This document shows, piece after piece, positions 34,404-49,200 of a DNA stretch of 64,000 nt. Below the pieces are notes generated by a model that saw only the letters and a list, made by a program, of their open reading frames with translations, had not been told where the DNA came from and did not search any database. The stretch comes from Phallusia mammillata (taxonomy: Eukaryota; Chordata; Ascidiacea; Phlebobranchia; Ascidiidae). Positions within the stretch are counted from its first letter, which is position 1. Each line of letters starts with the position of its first letter. Position numbers and translations under genes: made by a program. The stretch spans positions 73,210 to 137,209 of the forward strand of contig QLIY01000212.1 of NCBI GenBank assembly GCA_003260075.1, written 5' to 3'.

Positions 34404-35274
34404 ATTAACTGTTTTTGATATGTAAGAGTTGGCGGGGTCCACATTATTGTCGTCACAAAAGTACGATACGTTTTTATTTACATTAGAGAAGGGCAGCGAA
34501 AGCCTAAAGGCTACAGAGGCAGTAATCCACTCCTTGCATTTATAGCTCTCTTACGTGCACAGCAAAGCGCAAACAGGAACCAGTCGTCTCGTTGAAATTT
34601 AGACACGGTTTGTTTGAGCAAAGTTGATAAAAGACAGCGCAGCACATGATTTTTAACGGTTTCGATGCCTGTGTTCATTATGATAAGACGCCTTTTAGGT
34701 ATTTGAAACTGCAACTACATTAATGAAGTTACTTTTCTATTGCTTCTAAAAACAAACCTGCCAACGTGATTTATACTTGTGTCTCCAATATGATGGAAAC
34801 AATCAAAAACATTAAATATCGCCCGAACAAAAAAATGTTAAACCTGCATAGTAAATCTGAGTGAAGTGCAAACTGTCTGCCTTCTCTACTATATCCTAAC
34901 GACATCACATAACGTTGGGTAACTGTCTATACTGCATGAGTGCCAAATCAGTAAATCATTAGCTGCATCAAAACCACAACAAAGAGAACGACGGCCACTC
35001 GCGACGAGACCTTGAGGTAGGCATTCCAACGTCCGCATGAACATATAAACTACTTTACCTTTGTCTGGGTGACTTTCTTTTGTGGTGTCCAGTAAAAAGA
35101 TTTGTTTGATCCATGTAACTCCGTGATGTTTTCCACTTTTTCCAAAACGCAGCATGCTAGCACATGACATAACCAGTCAAGGTTTGCATTTTCAAAGTTC
35201 CTCACAAACAAAACAGCCAAATCTCAGCTGGAAACAAAAACCAACAAGGGTATGATATCAATATCACCCATCAG
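34404..35274. other. Intergenic stretch without a supported gene
   Basis: Open frames on the minus strand (34511-34714 and 34889-35170) have no recognised motif and no convincing splice sites. I see no RNA gene. Confidence 0.55.
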
Positions 35275-36076
35275 CATGGGCGCCGGCACATAAGGGCACC
35301 CCCCCCCCTCTGTCGCATATGGCTACTAGGCTGGTAATACTCTTTTCAGTAACACACAATCTGTTTTAATTACATCACGCCTACCAGTACATATATTTTA
35401 ATGTGGCCGTATACGGCCAAGGGTTGTATACCCTTGACTGAAACTTTAAGGAACTGTTTTAATTACTATCGTTTCTATTCATAACATATGAATTTGTATG
35501 TATAAATTAAATTTCGGTAAACGTCAGTTTAAAACTTTAAATAATAGCTTTTAACTTGAAAAGTAAGGAAAATTTAGTGTAATTAGATAAAAATCTGACA
35601 AAATACTACAATTGTTGTTGACTGTTCGTGGGCCGCATTGGAGGGCTTCGTGGGCCGCATGTTTGACAGGCCTGCTTTAGTACACTTCGGCGAGTGAATA
35701 CATGGCCTAGATCTACGATGTCAGATGATAGTTTGTCGGGATTATGCATGCTCAGCGTACATCGAGATAAAATTAATTTGGACAAAAAACTGTTTATGGA
35801 AAAGGTGGTTGAAAAATTTGGCAGTGATTACAGGAGGCTACAATTCCTATTCAAATGAACAGCAACTTAAAACATGAAATATTTAAGTGCTATATTTCAT
35901 AATAGAATGTGTCAGGTTTTAGGTAACACAATTGTATAGTGTATATTAATGTATGTAAATAATGTACATAGTTGATGTCTTTTTGTACATATGTACTTTA
36001 TAAGCCTACCCTTCCATTTAAGTAAATTTGCGTCCGAATTTGCCCCCCCTTGCAAAATTTTCTGCCGGCGCCCATG
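35275..36076. mobile_element. 802-bp hAT-like element with perfect 14-bp TIRs
   Basis: The ends are catgggcgccggca and its exact inverse. The 8-bp duplication cccatcag flanks it at 35267-35274 and 36077-36084. No transposase frame is visible. Inside, gtgggccgcat...gtttgacaggcctg near 35628-35674 looks like the end of a second, older hAT relic. The C run at 35299-35308 lies close to the left end and may be native. Confidence 0.88.
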
Positions 36077-36084
36077 CCCATCAG

Positions 36085-38438
36085 CACACACTTCATTTAA
36101 AAATCAAAGCAATAGAGCTATCCTGCACAAACCTGCAGCATTGGCAACAGAAGAGCCTAATGTTAGTCCACTGAAACTCCAATGTGAAAATGTTGCAAGC
36201 TACCCGCCCATTACACAACATATTTAAATCATGGTTCAAACTCTACGTGATGTATAACAGTTTATTCATAAACCTGTTTATCTATACATAAACCAACATA
36301 ATTTATTGGTAATATTATAGCATTGTACAAAGTAATGTAATACATATTCTTATCCGAAATGTTTGAAACGAAAAGACTTGACATCTATCTAATTAATAGT
36401 CTACTGGACATACTTTTGCATTGCCGTGTTTAACTGTAGTCTGTACAATCACCACAAAGCAACCTTATTTTCGCACTACAGAAAACAAACTACTGCAGAT
36501 ATATTTTAAAGTACTAAAGAATCCCTTAACTGCCAAACAACAAGTACTGCGCACACAAAAAACGCCTGACCAACTTTACCACCTGTGCTTCCAGCACTGG
36601 CCTGCTTGCGCAGAGGCATTGTCAAAAAGCGCGGGATAATTATGTGGTTATGGCGTAATAATGGCAGTGGATCCTAGAGCATTCTCGATTTTGGTAATGC
36701 TGTTTTCCGAAAGATGGAAACTTTCCTTTAAAAATACTTGCTAGTCTATTAGTTTGAAAAATTTGGTGTGCAAGCTATCAGTCAAATGATGACATTATTT
36801 TTAGTAACGTATTGTCTTTGCTGGTCATTGCCTATGTTTGTTTCAGGAACAAGCAAACTTCTTGCAATCACGTTTAATGCACATGCTTAGCTTGTCAGAG
36901 TTAAAGAATAAATACTAGGTTGATAACGAACTATTTGATCTATTCTTTAGGAGTAATAATAGACACAGTTTGTCGAATCTACGCGTCCTGACTTCAGACA
37001 AAAAGCTAAAAAACAGCTTTTCCAACGGATGTAAAGCTTGTATCTGACTATTTTACTTGGCCATAAAATGTTGGCCGAAGGAATATTTGACTCTTCTTAG
37101 CTTTTAAACCACTGCCCTGACGACTTGTGCCTAAACTTCAATCTGAGACAGTCCCAGAAAAAAATTGAAAACAATCATGTTTTTTACTCAAAACAAAAGA
37201 GAGAAGAGAGAGAAGATGGAGTTGCTCGATCATCACACAGTGCGTTACACACAAGTCGGCGAGGATTGAACAAAAGTCTAACAAAATAAAACAGAAAACA
37301 CCGGTTTAAAGGGGAAACTTACCCGGTCAAAACTCTCAGAAACTAGCAAAGAACAGCAACAGCAATTTATGCATAAAACAACAACAGGTTACGTATGATT
37401 CAGAAATCAAGAGAAAAAAGGATACACAGACCCGGATAAATGTGAGATGAGAGAGGTCAAAACTTTGCAAATAATGTGATTAGCCCTATTTCGAGGCTTG
37501 TAGCTTTATTTTTTTAAAAGTTAATCTACCAGCTATAAACAAGATTTAAATGTTTATAAATAAACCGGGATAAAAATATTAAATTAAATAAAAAAACCAA
37601 GCAAAGTTTGGCAACGACTTTGATGTTCTTAGATACAGCAAACATAGTACAAGCACAAATCTTTCAATAAAGATTTTGTTTTAGAACATGGCCACAAGTA
37701 TGGACTAACACCATTTAATGTTGATTTAAACTTGGTACATACTAGCTACATTGATTTTGAACGTAGTCCTATTTTATTCTAAAAGCACCCCAAACTAAAG
37801 AGTTCATTTTGCTAAAAATGTGATAAAAATCATGAAAATTTTGTAAAAACGTTTCACAGTGGTAGTCTTTCCGAAATGAAGAGTTAATTGACTAGGGTGT
37901 AGTGGTTTGAAAACTGTCTTAAAAATCGTCTTAAAACCCTTGTGAAGAAAACAGCCGAAAAATACGAAAGATAAAAACAGAAGAACACGAATAAAAGTAT
38001 ATATAAAACCACAAAAAAAAACGTAACAAAAAGAGGGAAAGCCCCACGGCCATTCATAAAACAAAACAAAAAAGTGGAACATTTTTAAGGGCCTGCACCG
38101 GTTATGTTTGCTACTCTAAGGACAATTGGCAACCGCTAGAGGTCGTCGGTACCCGGTGAGCGCTGATAATGATTGCAAGGAAAGCAATGAGGGCCGGCCT
38201 CCGTGCAAAAGAAGGTAAAATTTTAAATCGTTCGTTCGGCAGTTGATGAGAGCAGCAACAGCTTTGTATAACTGCAAAAAAAGAAATATAATATAAGTAA
38301 AGAACAGCAATGCGCACGAAAACACTTTACGTTTAAATTAAGAACATACAAGGTTAAAGCGTTCGCTTAAAAATCTGTTTCAATACTGGTTGCAACTTTG
38401 AATCTTTTATTACTACGTGTACATGTGACGGTTACAAA
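36085..38438. other. Intergenic stretch between convergent genes
   Basis: No exon chain is supportable. The frames at 36421-36639 (+) and 37804-38082 (-) have no domain signature; the second is a Phe-rich frame opposite an A-rich strand. No clear terminator for the minus-strand gene was found. Confidence 0.55.
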
Positions 38439-38802
38439 AAAACATTTAAAATCCTTTGTAATGCACCAACCAACAAAGTATCTAACTTCTGGATCATGTA
38501 CTTTAGTAAGTATAGCTGTTTTAACGTTTTGGGGGACTGTGGGTGAACTGCTGGGTCATTCGGGGTCAAACTTTAGGAGGATCAACTTTGGATAACTAAC
38601 GCACAATATGTGTCCGCCCCCCCCCCAAACATTTAAAATCCTTTGTAATGCACCAACCAACAAAGTATCTAACTCCTGGATCATGTACTTTAGTAAGTAT
38701 AGCTGTTTTAACGTTTTGGGGAACTGTGGGTGAACTGCTGGGTCATTCGGGGTCAAACTTTAGGAGGATTAACTTTGGATAACTAACACACAACATGTGT
38801 CC
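38439..38802. repeat. Duplicated segment joined by a C run
   Basis: Bases 38439-38616 recur at 38627-38802 with a few substitutions. The segment is related to the diverged repeat at 22440-22630. Confidence 0.8.
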
Positions 38803-38864
38803 CTTTCAGAAATAGGGGTCATATAATAATCACAAAACAAAAAGTTGGCGTTTTACCTTAAATA

Positions 38865-40247
38865 TTAATCGACTTCACTGCCGGTGTTGGGTGGAAGTCG
38901 TCGTGGTGATCCCGTCCCATCAGAGCTCGGTGTTTCCACGGACGAAAGTTCTTCCTCAGTTTCGTTCAAATCATTCAGAAATGATTCCTAGATAAAAGAG
39001 TAATTTTGTAGCAATTTAAATTAAAGTATCGTAGCGAAATGGAAGAATTTAATTTTACCTACGTCTCTACTACAAATTTTCAAAAGCAGACGATCTTAAT
39101 TAGTATATAAACGAAATGTATACGTTTTAGGTACAAAAATCTTGTTACTATTTGTATAACCATAACCATCAAGCATAACTGAATAATGTGATTTTATCAA
39201 ATTGCTGAAGGTTTTAAACATTAATTTGATTATTCACTTATTTATGTTTTGTTGTACCATTTTTTTCCACTTACCATAGATCGACCCTTGAAAAACTCAG
39301 TGATCATTCGTGTTGAGAAACTCACAGCATTGTCAACCGCCTCACGAGTTTGCTCTGAACTCACAATATCCACCACTAGATGTGTCATGTTCAGCACCAT
39401 TACAATCTACATTGAAAAAATAATTGTATCCTCTACTATTAACGTTTTGACGTTGCATTACAATATTTCCGGCCTGTTGATTGTCCAGTAGAATTGTGTC
39501 GCTAAGGGCTTATTCACCATGCAAAGTGAACATCGTACAGTCAGACACTCAACTTATCAATCAATCGCATTCTAAGAGCAATACTAATATTATTCAAAGA
39601 TAAAAGACTTCATAAAAATCATATCATAACAATTCAACGCAACACGGAAGCAATTACTTACTGGAAAAACATCCGGGTGTCTTGTCGGCGAGTTCGCCAC
39701 CAACTGTTTCATATTAGAGCAGAATCGATTGGCGAATTGTTGAAAATGGCTGAAAGTGGTCGTTGCCATGTAACGAGCCACATTCCATCGGAGCTCGTTC
39801 TCGACAGGCATCTGTAAATCATGTTACAAAAATAGTCTTTGAAAAGCTGCCTGTCTATTTCAGACAAACACTGTTCTGAAATCCGAAACGTTTAAACTTA
39901 GTGTGTGAACTGATGAAGTGATTAATGTTGAGAAACATGTCTTACATGTGTGTTTTGGATTTAAATTTACAAACAAAGGAGAAAAAAACTCTTAAAGGCA
40001 TATACAACGAAAATATAATCATTTTTCAATTTTTTATGTCATTTTCAATTTTTGTAGTTGGAATTATTATTTTTCACGTGACAGTTCTTTATGAAAACTG
40101 TGTATAATATTCATTCAATTTTTCAAAAATTAAAATAAAAGCTTACGTCTATCGATCTCGTGTATTGGTCGCCTTTCTGACATAAAACTGCAACCAGCTG
40201 TTGAACCAGTTTGTCCTCATCAATCGATTCGCGTTCTGTGTCTCGGG
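38865..40247 (-). CDS. C-terminal Bcl-2-like domain exons
   Basis: Exons 40147-40247, 39662-39811, 39275-39406 and 38865-38987. The first carries LVQQLVAVLCQKGDQYTRSI, with the BH3 core Leu-x3-Gly-Asp. The second carries ARYMATTTFSHFQQFANRF, a helix that parallels the Bcl-G segment with Tyr-Ser-x-Phe. The third carries VLNMTHLVVDIVSS and FSTRMITEFF, matching the central hydrophobic helix and the following helix of that family. The last exon is acidic and ends in GSEVD with no transmembrane anchor, as in Bcl-G. An ELMO-type domain was considered because of a superficially similar HPxxF and hydrophobic helix order; the Gly-Asp core favours Bcl-2. Confidence 0.55.
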
Positions 40248-43200
40248 CTAAACAACAACATTTAATTTGGTTTGGTGAAGATACGGTTGAGAAAAGACGC
40301 AAGTTCAAAGTCGTTTTTCTTCTGTTGCTTTCAGTGAAATTAAAGTTGGGTCGCACATTTTAGGCCCGGATCGAGTCTGAATACTTATTTTAAGTACTAG
40401 ATAAAGGCCCCAAATTGCTGTTTAAGGTATTTGAGGGCATCTGGAATATCCACTGCACGTACAGTCTTGTGCAGCTGCACGTACATCGTTGTGTGTTCGT
40501 GCAAAGAAAGTGAAAATGCGTTTTAAATGTAAACGAGCATGATTTCATGCTGAAATATAGCGCGACTTCCTTGGAAATTAATAACAATTCACCGGACGAC
40601 ATACAACTCAGTCTTAAAAATCGCCCGATAAAGTCAATCAATACAAGTGTAAATCAAAAATTTTCTCAGAAATTTCAAGTTAGAGATTTTTTACGAAATC
40701 AATTTCGGCATTAAAACATGTTTACGTACTTTCATATGTAAATTGAGTTGTACTCGTACTGGGTTCACCATATCCCGGCGCGGATCGTATCTCCTGCGAG
40801 AAAAAGTCATTATTACGTCATCGTACGTTTACATATCAACATGACGTCACAAACAAAACGTACCGTATGTCGTTCGTAGTAACTCTGGTGGTCGACTTCA
40901 CTGCCGTTCGAGGTATAATCCCGAAAAAAGTCAAACTGAGAGAAGTCTTCTTCCGAAATAATACTGCCCCCTCTAGTGTGCGCAGGACGTACAGTTGTTG
41001 TTCCGCTAGCGGGCGGTAGGGAGTCGTCGGCGAATGGTATCCCATCGGTTACGTCGAATACTTCTCGGGGCGGGGTTAGCGGTGTGATGTCAATTTTTCG
41101 TTCGGTGCGAGGAGACAAACGCTTGCGCGACCCCGTGTGGCGGTTGTAGGGAGAATCCAGTGAGCCAGTGAATGTATGTTGAGTGTGGCGACGTACCAAG
41201 TGGTTTCTGTTGAAAGCACAAGGTTTGACAAAATGTGTGTTTTTGTTTACTTAGAATTTACACAACAAAAAACCTAAGCCTAAAATAATTTCATTGAGCT
41301 TCATTTTCGGCAGTAAACCTTTTTTTCTTATTCAAAAAAACACTTAAAAGTAACACAAATACAACACACATTTTCATTTCCAACAACTATTTAACAAAAC
41401 AGCAAAGTTTAAAAAAAATAAACGCATCTATTAAGGCTTGGATGTTATCAGCACCATATTAACCTTATATAAACGTATTTATTCAAACAAGCCCATCATT
41501 GTGATAATCAAATGCCATAGAAACATTACTCTTTAAATTAAGAAACCTACCTTGGCATTTTCGCCGCACGGTAGCGTCCGAGAGACTCATTACTTCTCGA
41601 GGCTTTTTGCAAATTCATGTAAGCGTTCATGGCAGGTTGCCCTTCATCTCGGTAAGATCGGAAGGACCGACTTGCTGGTTGGACTGGATTTCGCGAGTTT
41701 TGGCGGGCAGGTGGATCCGAACGAGTTGTCTGTGAGTAGCGAGTAGTTTTTAATGCCAAAAGCTCTGATTCAATGCAAAATAATTGTTAATTAATGTTGT
41801 TGTTTGTTGATGTCGAAACGTCATGCTTTATACAAATTGGCATGTTTGTTTCTGGTTAGAATGTTGTTGCTTTCCATTAGAGTGTTTAAAAGGGAAAGAT
41901 GTAGTTTAACATGGTAAAACTTGAATTTTTCAATATATGATTGCATCCCCCCCCCCAGCATGTCGCTTTTTACGTCTATTTGGGCCGTTATTTTCATCAT
42001 TAAATTATTTTTTCAATTCTGATATTATTTCGAAAATTGATTATGTTTTCAATTGCTGTATGTTTTTAAAGCGTTAAGCAATTCGATTACGACTGTACGA
42101 TATGTAAGGTTTTCAAGAAATACAATAAAAATACGTTTTGCACGGGTTTGGCATTTACATTTCTCTACAATATCATATAATTGATATATTCATAGTTCAG
42201 CTCAATATTAAAAACTTTAGACTCCAACCAGTCGTTAAAATGTGTGGACGTTTCTACCTTCATTCCCCCCCCCCAGCATGTCGCTTTTTACGTCTATTTG
42301 GGCCGTTATTTTTATCATTAAATTAAATGTTCACTTTTGCTATCAAAGGAAATTGATGATATTTTAGAAATGTAAGTAACTTTGACATTAACCTTTCTCA
42401 ATATTACAGCATTGTTATATTCATAGTTCAGGCCAATATCGAAAACTTTAGACTCCAACCAGTCGTTAAAATGTGTGAACGTTTTCTACCTTCATGATGT
42501 AGCGATATTCTTGTGAGGATGAAAATGATGAGTCAGGGGTGACGATGCGACTTCCAGGAGTAGAGGAAGACCTGAAATGAGGTAAAATTTCATTACAACT
42601 GGGAAACAATTAAGTTGCGCTTTTGTCGCCATTTTGAGTTGTAATGTATACGACATTTAAGTGTTGTACTTGCGACTTTCTAACACGGATTGAAATTTTT
42701 TTGCAAATATGGTTTGTGTTTGTTGGTTTATTTTTTATCAGCATTTCAGAATGCCGGTAAAACCAATGTTTCGTTTTTATAAAAGAAATTTAAACGCAAA
42801 TCCCAAAAATTGAAATTTATGAACATTTTTTTTTGAATCGACTCATTTTGAAAATACAACAGGAAAAACACACAAAACCATTTGACATACAACAAAACAA
42901 AAAAAATTACCAAAGTTTGGCGGCTCCACGCCATTTTGTAACAAGTTTGCGCAGACCCATTCTGGCAAACCGGCAATACTTCTTCTAAGACAAAAGTTTT
43001 TACGCTACAACAATAGTCGATCAAGTTGTCTTTTTGCCTTCTGATATCTTTGTTAATGTTTCGTTTCTAAAACTTCAAGCTTATAAGAACGAGCGCACAG
43101 GCGCAGTTCTGGAAAATAACAGCGATCAAGAATAGGCGATTGCATTTGTAGGACTGACCACTGCCCCTATTTTCTGTTTCTTTTATTCTCTTTGTTTTTC

Positions 43201-46200
43201 TTTTTCGCAACCCCCCCCCCCAAATAACAGCGATCAAGAATAGGCGATTGCATTTGTAGGACTGACCACCACTCCTATTTTCTGTTTCTTTCATTCTCTT
43301 TGTTTTTCTTTTTCGCAACCTCTCAGCACTTCTCTAGCACTAACCAATACCATCAACCCATCCCACTCTTTCTCGTTTTTCTCACTCTCTCTCTTTATTG
43401 CTCCGCCTCCTCCCGCTGGACAATGCATGTTTACGTGTGCTCGGTCAATGCTACGTCCGCGAGGGATTACGAAAATCAATAGAAGTAATTACGCAGAGGT
43501 CGTTCGGTTTCGCTGCCTGCAACAGCTGTGTTCGAGAGAAAGGCTTAACGGAGGCCACCAGCTACGTTTACAGCTTTTTATTGGATACAAGGCTTTTGTG
43601 TAGTGTTTTAAAGTTGTAAACACAAGTACGAAAACATACTGCACCACACTGATACTTTTAACACAAAAATGTTCTTTTTTACCATTCGGCTACATAAACT
43701 AATACAAATTTACTGAGGAAACTTATGGAAACCCCCCCCCCCCAATGCTACGTCCGCGAGGGATTACGAAAATCAATAGAAGTAATTACGGCAAAGGTCG
43801 TTCGGTTTCGCTGCCTGCAACAGCTGTGCTCAAGAGAAAGGCTTAACTGAGGCCACCAGCTACGTTTATAGCTTGTTTATTGGATACAAGGCTTTTGTGT
43901 AGTGTTTTAAAGCTGTAAACACAAGTACGTAAACATACTGAACCACACTGATGCTTTCAACACAAAAATGTTTCTTTCTACTTGGCTACATAAACTAATA
44001 CAAATTTACTGAAGAAACTTATGGAAACGCGATGGCATAAACTTGGGTTGCGCCTTTATAGGATTCAAACACAAATTAGATGTAGATGTGACTATTATGC
44101 ATTAAAGCGAACTAAGTTTTGCCCTAAGCCTTGAGAGTATACGCAAACATAATACATTTTCGGGACGTTTCATCGTTCAAATTGTTTAATTAATAGGCAA
44201 AAACCGTTATGCCCCCCCCCCGAGTGTATAATTATACCTGCATAACGGAACACCAAACGAAACCCAAGCATGTTGTCAACACATTGATTTTTAGTCAATA
44301 TGCCCAGCATATTTATCTGCGAAATGAACGCCCTACATAATTTATATATAGGTAGTTATTTGGAAGATCGCATGACTAAATTGTGAGTTGTAATCCATGT
44401 GCTAAAAGATATGATCATATTTACACCCCCCCCCCAACTTGGCTTGGGCCTTTGAAAGAAAAAACGAAATATTTTCTGTGTCGCATACACGCTGAATTAG
44501 GTGGGCGATTTTTCGTGTTTATAAGGTACAAACACAAAATTAGATTTGACTATTACGCATTAAAGCGAATTGTGTCTTTTGCCTAAGCCTTAAGAGCATA
44601 CGCAAACATAATACCGTTTCGGGACGTTTTATTTGTTCAAATTGTTTAAGTAATAGGCAAAAAACGTTATGATTTCATTACATTTAATAAATGTAAATTG
44701 CAAGATTTAAAAAAATGAACACATAAATTTGTATGGACGAAACCTCTTCGTTAAATCAAAGCGTTTCTGTCTAACACGAAGAGTTATGAGAGGTCAGTCT
44801 GCCAGTCATAAAAGATACTACATACAAGCTGCAAATGCATTATTAATAGCTGCTGGGCAACGGTTAAGTCAACAACGAAATAGCAACGTAGCAGTCAAAG
44901 CTAATGCAGAGTGTATAATTATACCTGCATAACGGAACACCAAACGAAACCCAAGCCTGTTGTCAACACATTGATTTTTAGTCAATATACCCAGCATATT
45001 TATCTGCGAAATGAACGCCCTACATAATTTGTATATAGGTAGTTATTTGGGAGATCGCATGCCTAAATTGTGAGTTGTAATCCATGTGCTAAAAGGTATG
45101 ATCACATTTACATTCACAGCAACAACAAAAAATGGCTTTGAGCTGTTTACATTTTAGGCCAACTGCAACACGTACCAACATGCAAACCACTAATATTCCA
45201 AATTTTAAAACTTAACCACTTAAAACGACTTTGTTTCAGCATATAGGAGCCATGTAATGTATGACAGTGTATTTTATTACATTGTGCTGTTATAATTGCC
45301 GTGGTTTAATCATTATAGATTTTACATCACTCGCCATGCTATCTTCTACTGTGTCATAATTACACCAGCTTACTCCCTTGGGGATAAGCGTATTGGACCC
45401 GAACCACCTCACAGGTATACTGGTTGATTAAAGCAACCATTCAACACCATAAGAATTAGAGACCAGTAAAATAGAAGCAGTTTTTTTTCAAACTTTATGT
45501 ACTACTAGTGTCTGCCTCAGAGATATATACAAAAATTTGTGAAAACGGCTAAAAATAGCGAATTTTGATGTTTTTCAGTTATGTAACCTTACAAAATGCA
45601 TCTAACCCTAAGCAAACAACTTAATTACAATTAAAAGTCATAAGCAATGCGGACAGATGGGTTACCTAAGTGGATACATGGATTCCCCCCCCCCAGTTAT
45701 GTAACCTTACAAAATGCATCTAACCCTAAGCAAACAACTTAAATACAATTAAAAGTCATAAGCAATGCGGACAGATGGGTTACCCAAGTGGATACATGGA
45801 TGTAATAGATCGACATTTCTGCGAATGCGTACTGGGGATGGCACTGACGTCATAGACACGCAATGACGCACGACAAACTCACGTGACAACATTGACAGGC
45901 GTTGAAAACATTTAACATACAGAACAAGGTTGTGTTACCAGTACGATGTGAGGAAACCGGATAAATGTCGCATTCTGTGGTGAGTGGGCATGAAAACCAA
46001 TGTTTACTTGTTTATATTCAAGTAGAAAATAACGCTTTTTATTTTGTCCAAATTGCACAGACTTTACCTTTGTGCGCCAATACACTATAAACTGTCAATG
46101 ATTTTTTTTATTTCTCATTTTAATCTACTCTTATTAGTGTTACTGGATATTAAAGAAATACAGGAGCAGATTACACCAGAAAGATGGCTTATTAAAAGGG

Positions 46201-49200
46201 CTATTTCTTAGGTACACTTGTCACTACTGTTCAAGCAATAAGTAAAAAAAAATTACGTTTTTGCATGCCTATATTGCAAGATATATTTTTTTTGCATTTT
46301 GCACTAATGATAACTGTTAACTAAGAACTTTTAACTTACTACTACAAAAAAGTTTTATAACCCTAAAGTTTTCCTACCTGCTCTGTATATGGCGGTTGTA
46401 TTTCATTGAAATCCGTCGAAGGGTTTCGGCAATTTCCTCATGGAGTTGTTGTTTTTCGGGTAACGTCAGCCCGTCCAGGTCGGCAGCAGAAAACGAAAGG
46501 GACCCTCGGTGTTGGTAAGGCGCAGACTGCAAGGATAAAAAGAGTTTACGTTCGAACCCAGAGTTTTTGCTTATCTTTCATTTACAGAGCAGATCGGATA
46601 CCGCTGGGGGTGATCCAAGTCAGGGTACGAGTTTAACAAAATAGGACACTTGATTCGAAAATTTTTTTTACTCGGTGTCCTTGCAGTTTTATGAAACCGT
46701 TTAACAAAGACAATTAGATGAGATGCAAATAAAATTTGACTTGATTTTTTGACTTGACATGCATTTTTTGTAACCGTTTAAACTTTTTCGTAGCGTTACA
46801 ACTGAAATAATATTTACTTGGTTTTGAGGCATGTCTTCTAGTTCTGCAGAGTCCGGTTTGCCCCCCCCCCCCTCGGTGTTGGTAAGGCGCAGACTGCAAG
46901 GATAAAAAGAGTTTACGTAAGAGGTGGGATTCGAACCCAGAGTTTTTGCTTATCTTTCATTTACACAGCAGATCGGATACCGCTAGGGGTGATCCAAGTC
47001 AGGGTATGAGTTTAACAAAATAGGACACTTGACTCGAAAAAATTGTTTACTTCGGTGCAGTTTTATGAAACCTTTAACAAAGACAATTAGATGAGATGCA
47101 AATAAAATTTGACTTGATTTTTTGACTTGACATGAATTTTTTTGTAACCGTTTGAAAGTTTTAACAACTGAAATAATATTTACTTGGTTATGAGGCATGT
47201 CTTCTAGTTCTGCGGAGTCCGGTTTATCACCACGCATGGGGTCAGTACCTAAATCAACAAAAAGTATCAATAAAAAATTCAAAATCTGTTCAACTTTTTA
47301 GGCAACGCAAACCTTTTAAGTTTATTTCGCTTGGCATAAGAAACATAGTGACAGAAACACAAAGTCCCCCCCCCCGTATCAATAAAAAATTCAAAATCTG
47401 TTCAACTTTTTAGGCAACGCAAATCTTTAGTGACAGAAACATAGTGACAGAAACACAAAGCAACAATCACTAATCCGAAAATAGATGAACGTTAAAACGA
47501 AGGAAGACATAAGGCGAAGTGAGGTTAAACTCGTTAAAACTAAACAGTCACTAAAAACACAATTCAGTTATCAAATTGTTTCATAACTATACAAATACAG
47601 TAACCACGGTTAATCCGGACCCGTTTATGGACAAAAAATTGCCTCGATTAGGCGAAGATCCCGATTAACCGATGTCGATTAGTTAAAGCCTTATTACATT
47701 ACAAATCATTTGTACCTCAAGTTTTGTCCGAACAAAAAAATTCGGCTTTGAGGTTGGTTCAGGTAGCTTTGGCAGTTAGTAACAGCAATCCCTTTGTATT
47801 GTTATACTGTTTTACTGCTTTTATTTATGTTAGCGTGTTTGTTTTAGCACTCATTTTTATATCAATTTGTATTTCGATTTCCAGGAACTGATGATGCCAC
47901 ATAGGCGAAATACATATTCCTTTATTTGAACCGACTGATTCTGTTTTACCAAGGATTTTACTGTATTACAGTGATCGTCAGTTTAAGCCAAGCTGTTGAT
48001 GGTTTTGATCAGTGGGGGGATTCAGCCGGTTCGCAACGGTTCTATAGAACCGTCTAACGAATTTTATGAGAACAGCGAACCGGTTAGCATTACTGGTTAC
48101 AGTCAATGGACTATTTGAAAAAGATGACTTTTGTGATAGAACCGGCTGACAAAAAAATTTAATCCCACCATTGGTTTTAATCTATTACTAAAGTTGTCAT
48201 TTTGATCATTCCTGTATCTTACCGTGTTCGTTTCTTTTCTCCTCATCCGAAAGAGCGAGATGGAGAGAAGGTTCAGATTGGGAGTGGCAGGTATCACTGG
48301 AGGACGACGAAGACTCAGAGGGATGTCGCTTCTTCCAAAACTGGAGGAATTTCTTAAACTTTCCACTTTTCTTCTTGTGATTTAGATCAAGGTGGTCAGG
48401 TCGCACCGGTGACGTATTGTTGCTTGTCACGTGTTTCTTGCTTGACGAGTGCCGCTTGGGGGCGCTGTTACATAGTAATTCGGTCTAGGTACTGGTTTGA
48501 TATGTTAGTAACCAGAATCCTACAATGCAAATGGATTTTTCCACATCAGACACTTGTGAAATGATTTTATAAACGTTGATCTAATCATCAGGTTTTCTAA
48601 TTTATCATTAAAGCAAATGTCGGGTTAGACTAACGCAACGAGCTGCTTTTGGGCAAACCACTGGTGTAGGGCCTCATAGTTACACAGTCTTTAGGCAAAC
48701 CTTTAGTTGTCAAAATGTCTTTCTTCGGCATTCTCGTGTTACATAAGACATCATGCTCTGTGTTATAGTCTTTTTAGTTTTACAAGTTTGCCATCTACTT
48801 TTATATTAGCAGCGGCCTCGATCTCTGAGGGTTACTTTAAGGGGACGAAGTACAAAGGTTGAGAGCCATTGGGTTCAACATTTTTTCTCGAACTAGGCCG
48901 GTTTTAGAGTTGCAAATTTAGGGCAACGTTCGACCAAACGTGTCTTTCAGCGGGTTTCCGGGTTGAATACGAATGTTTTACTTCAATTATAAGTCGTATC
49001 TATTCTGGTAGAAGAGATTCGTAGGATATTATATAATCCAAGCAACTTACCCAGTTGAAAATTCGGCTGAATACCTTCGACTTTTATCACTATAATCGTC
49101 ATAGTTGACGCCAAGACGAACTGACGATGGCAAACTTTCTGATTTGTCACGTTCCAAATTTCTGTAGAAAAACCTCAGTTATAGAGCTAAACATAATGCA

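Noticed and set aside
39275-39811. ELMO-domain interpretation of the C-terminal part of the minus-strand protein
   Set aside because: Only a loose HPxxF and hydrophobic-helix similarity; the BH3-like Gly-Asp core, helix order and EVD end fit Bcl-G better.
43067-43318. Repetitive Lys/Arg/Glu open frame on the minus strand
   Set aside because: It reads through two copies of an intronic segment joined by a C run; the repeat in the protein is the assembly duplicate.
46915-46985. Possible tRNA on the minus strand because of a perfect ggttcgaatcc B-box-like word
   Set aside because: No matching acceptor stem, D arm or anticodon arm can be placed upstream. At most a tRNA-derived fragment, and the other allele lacks the word.
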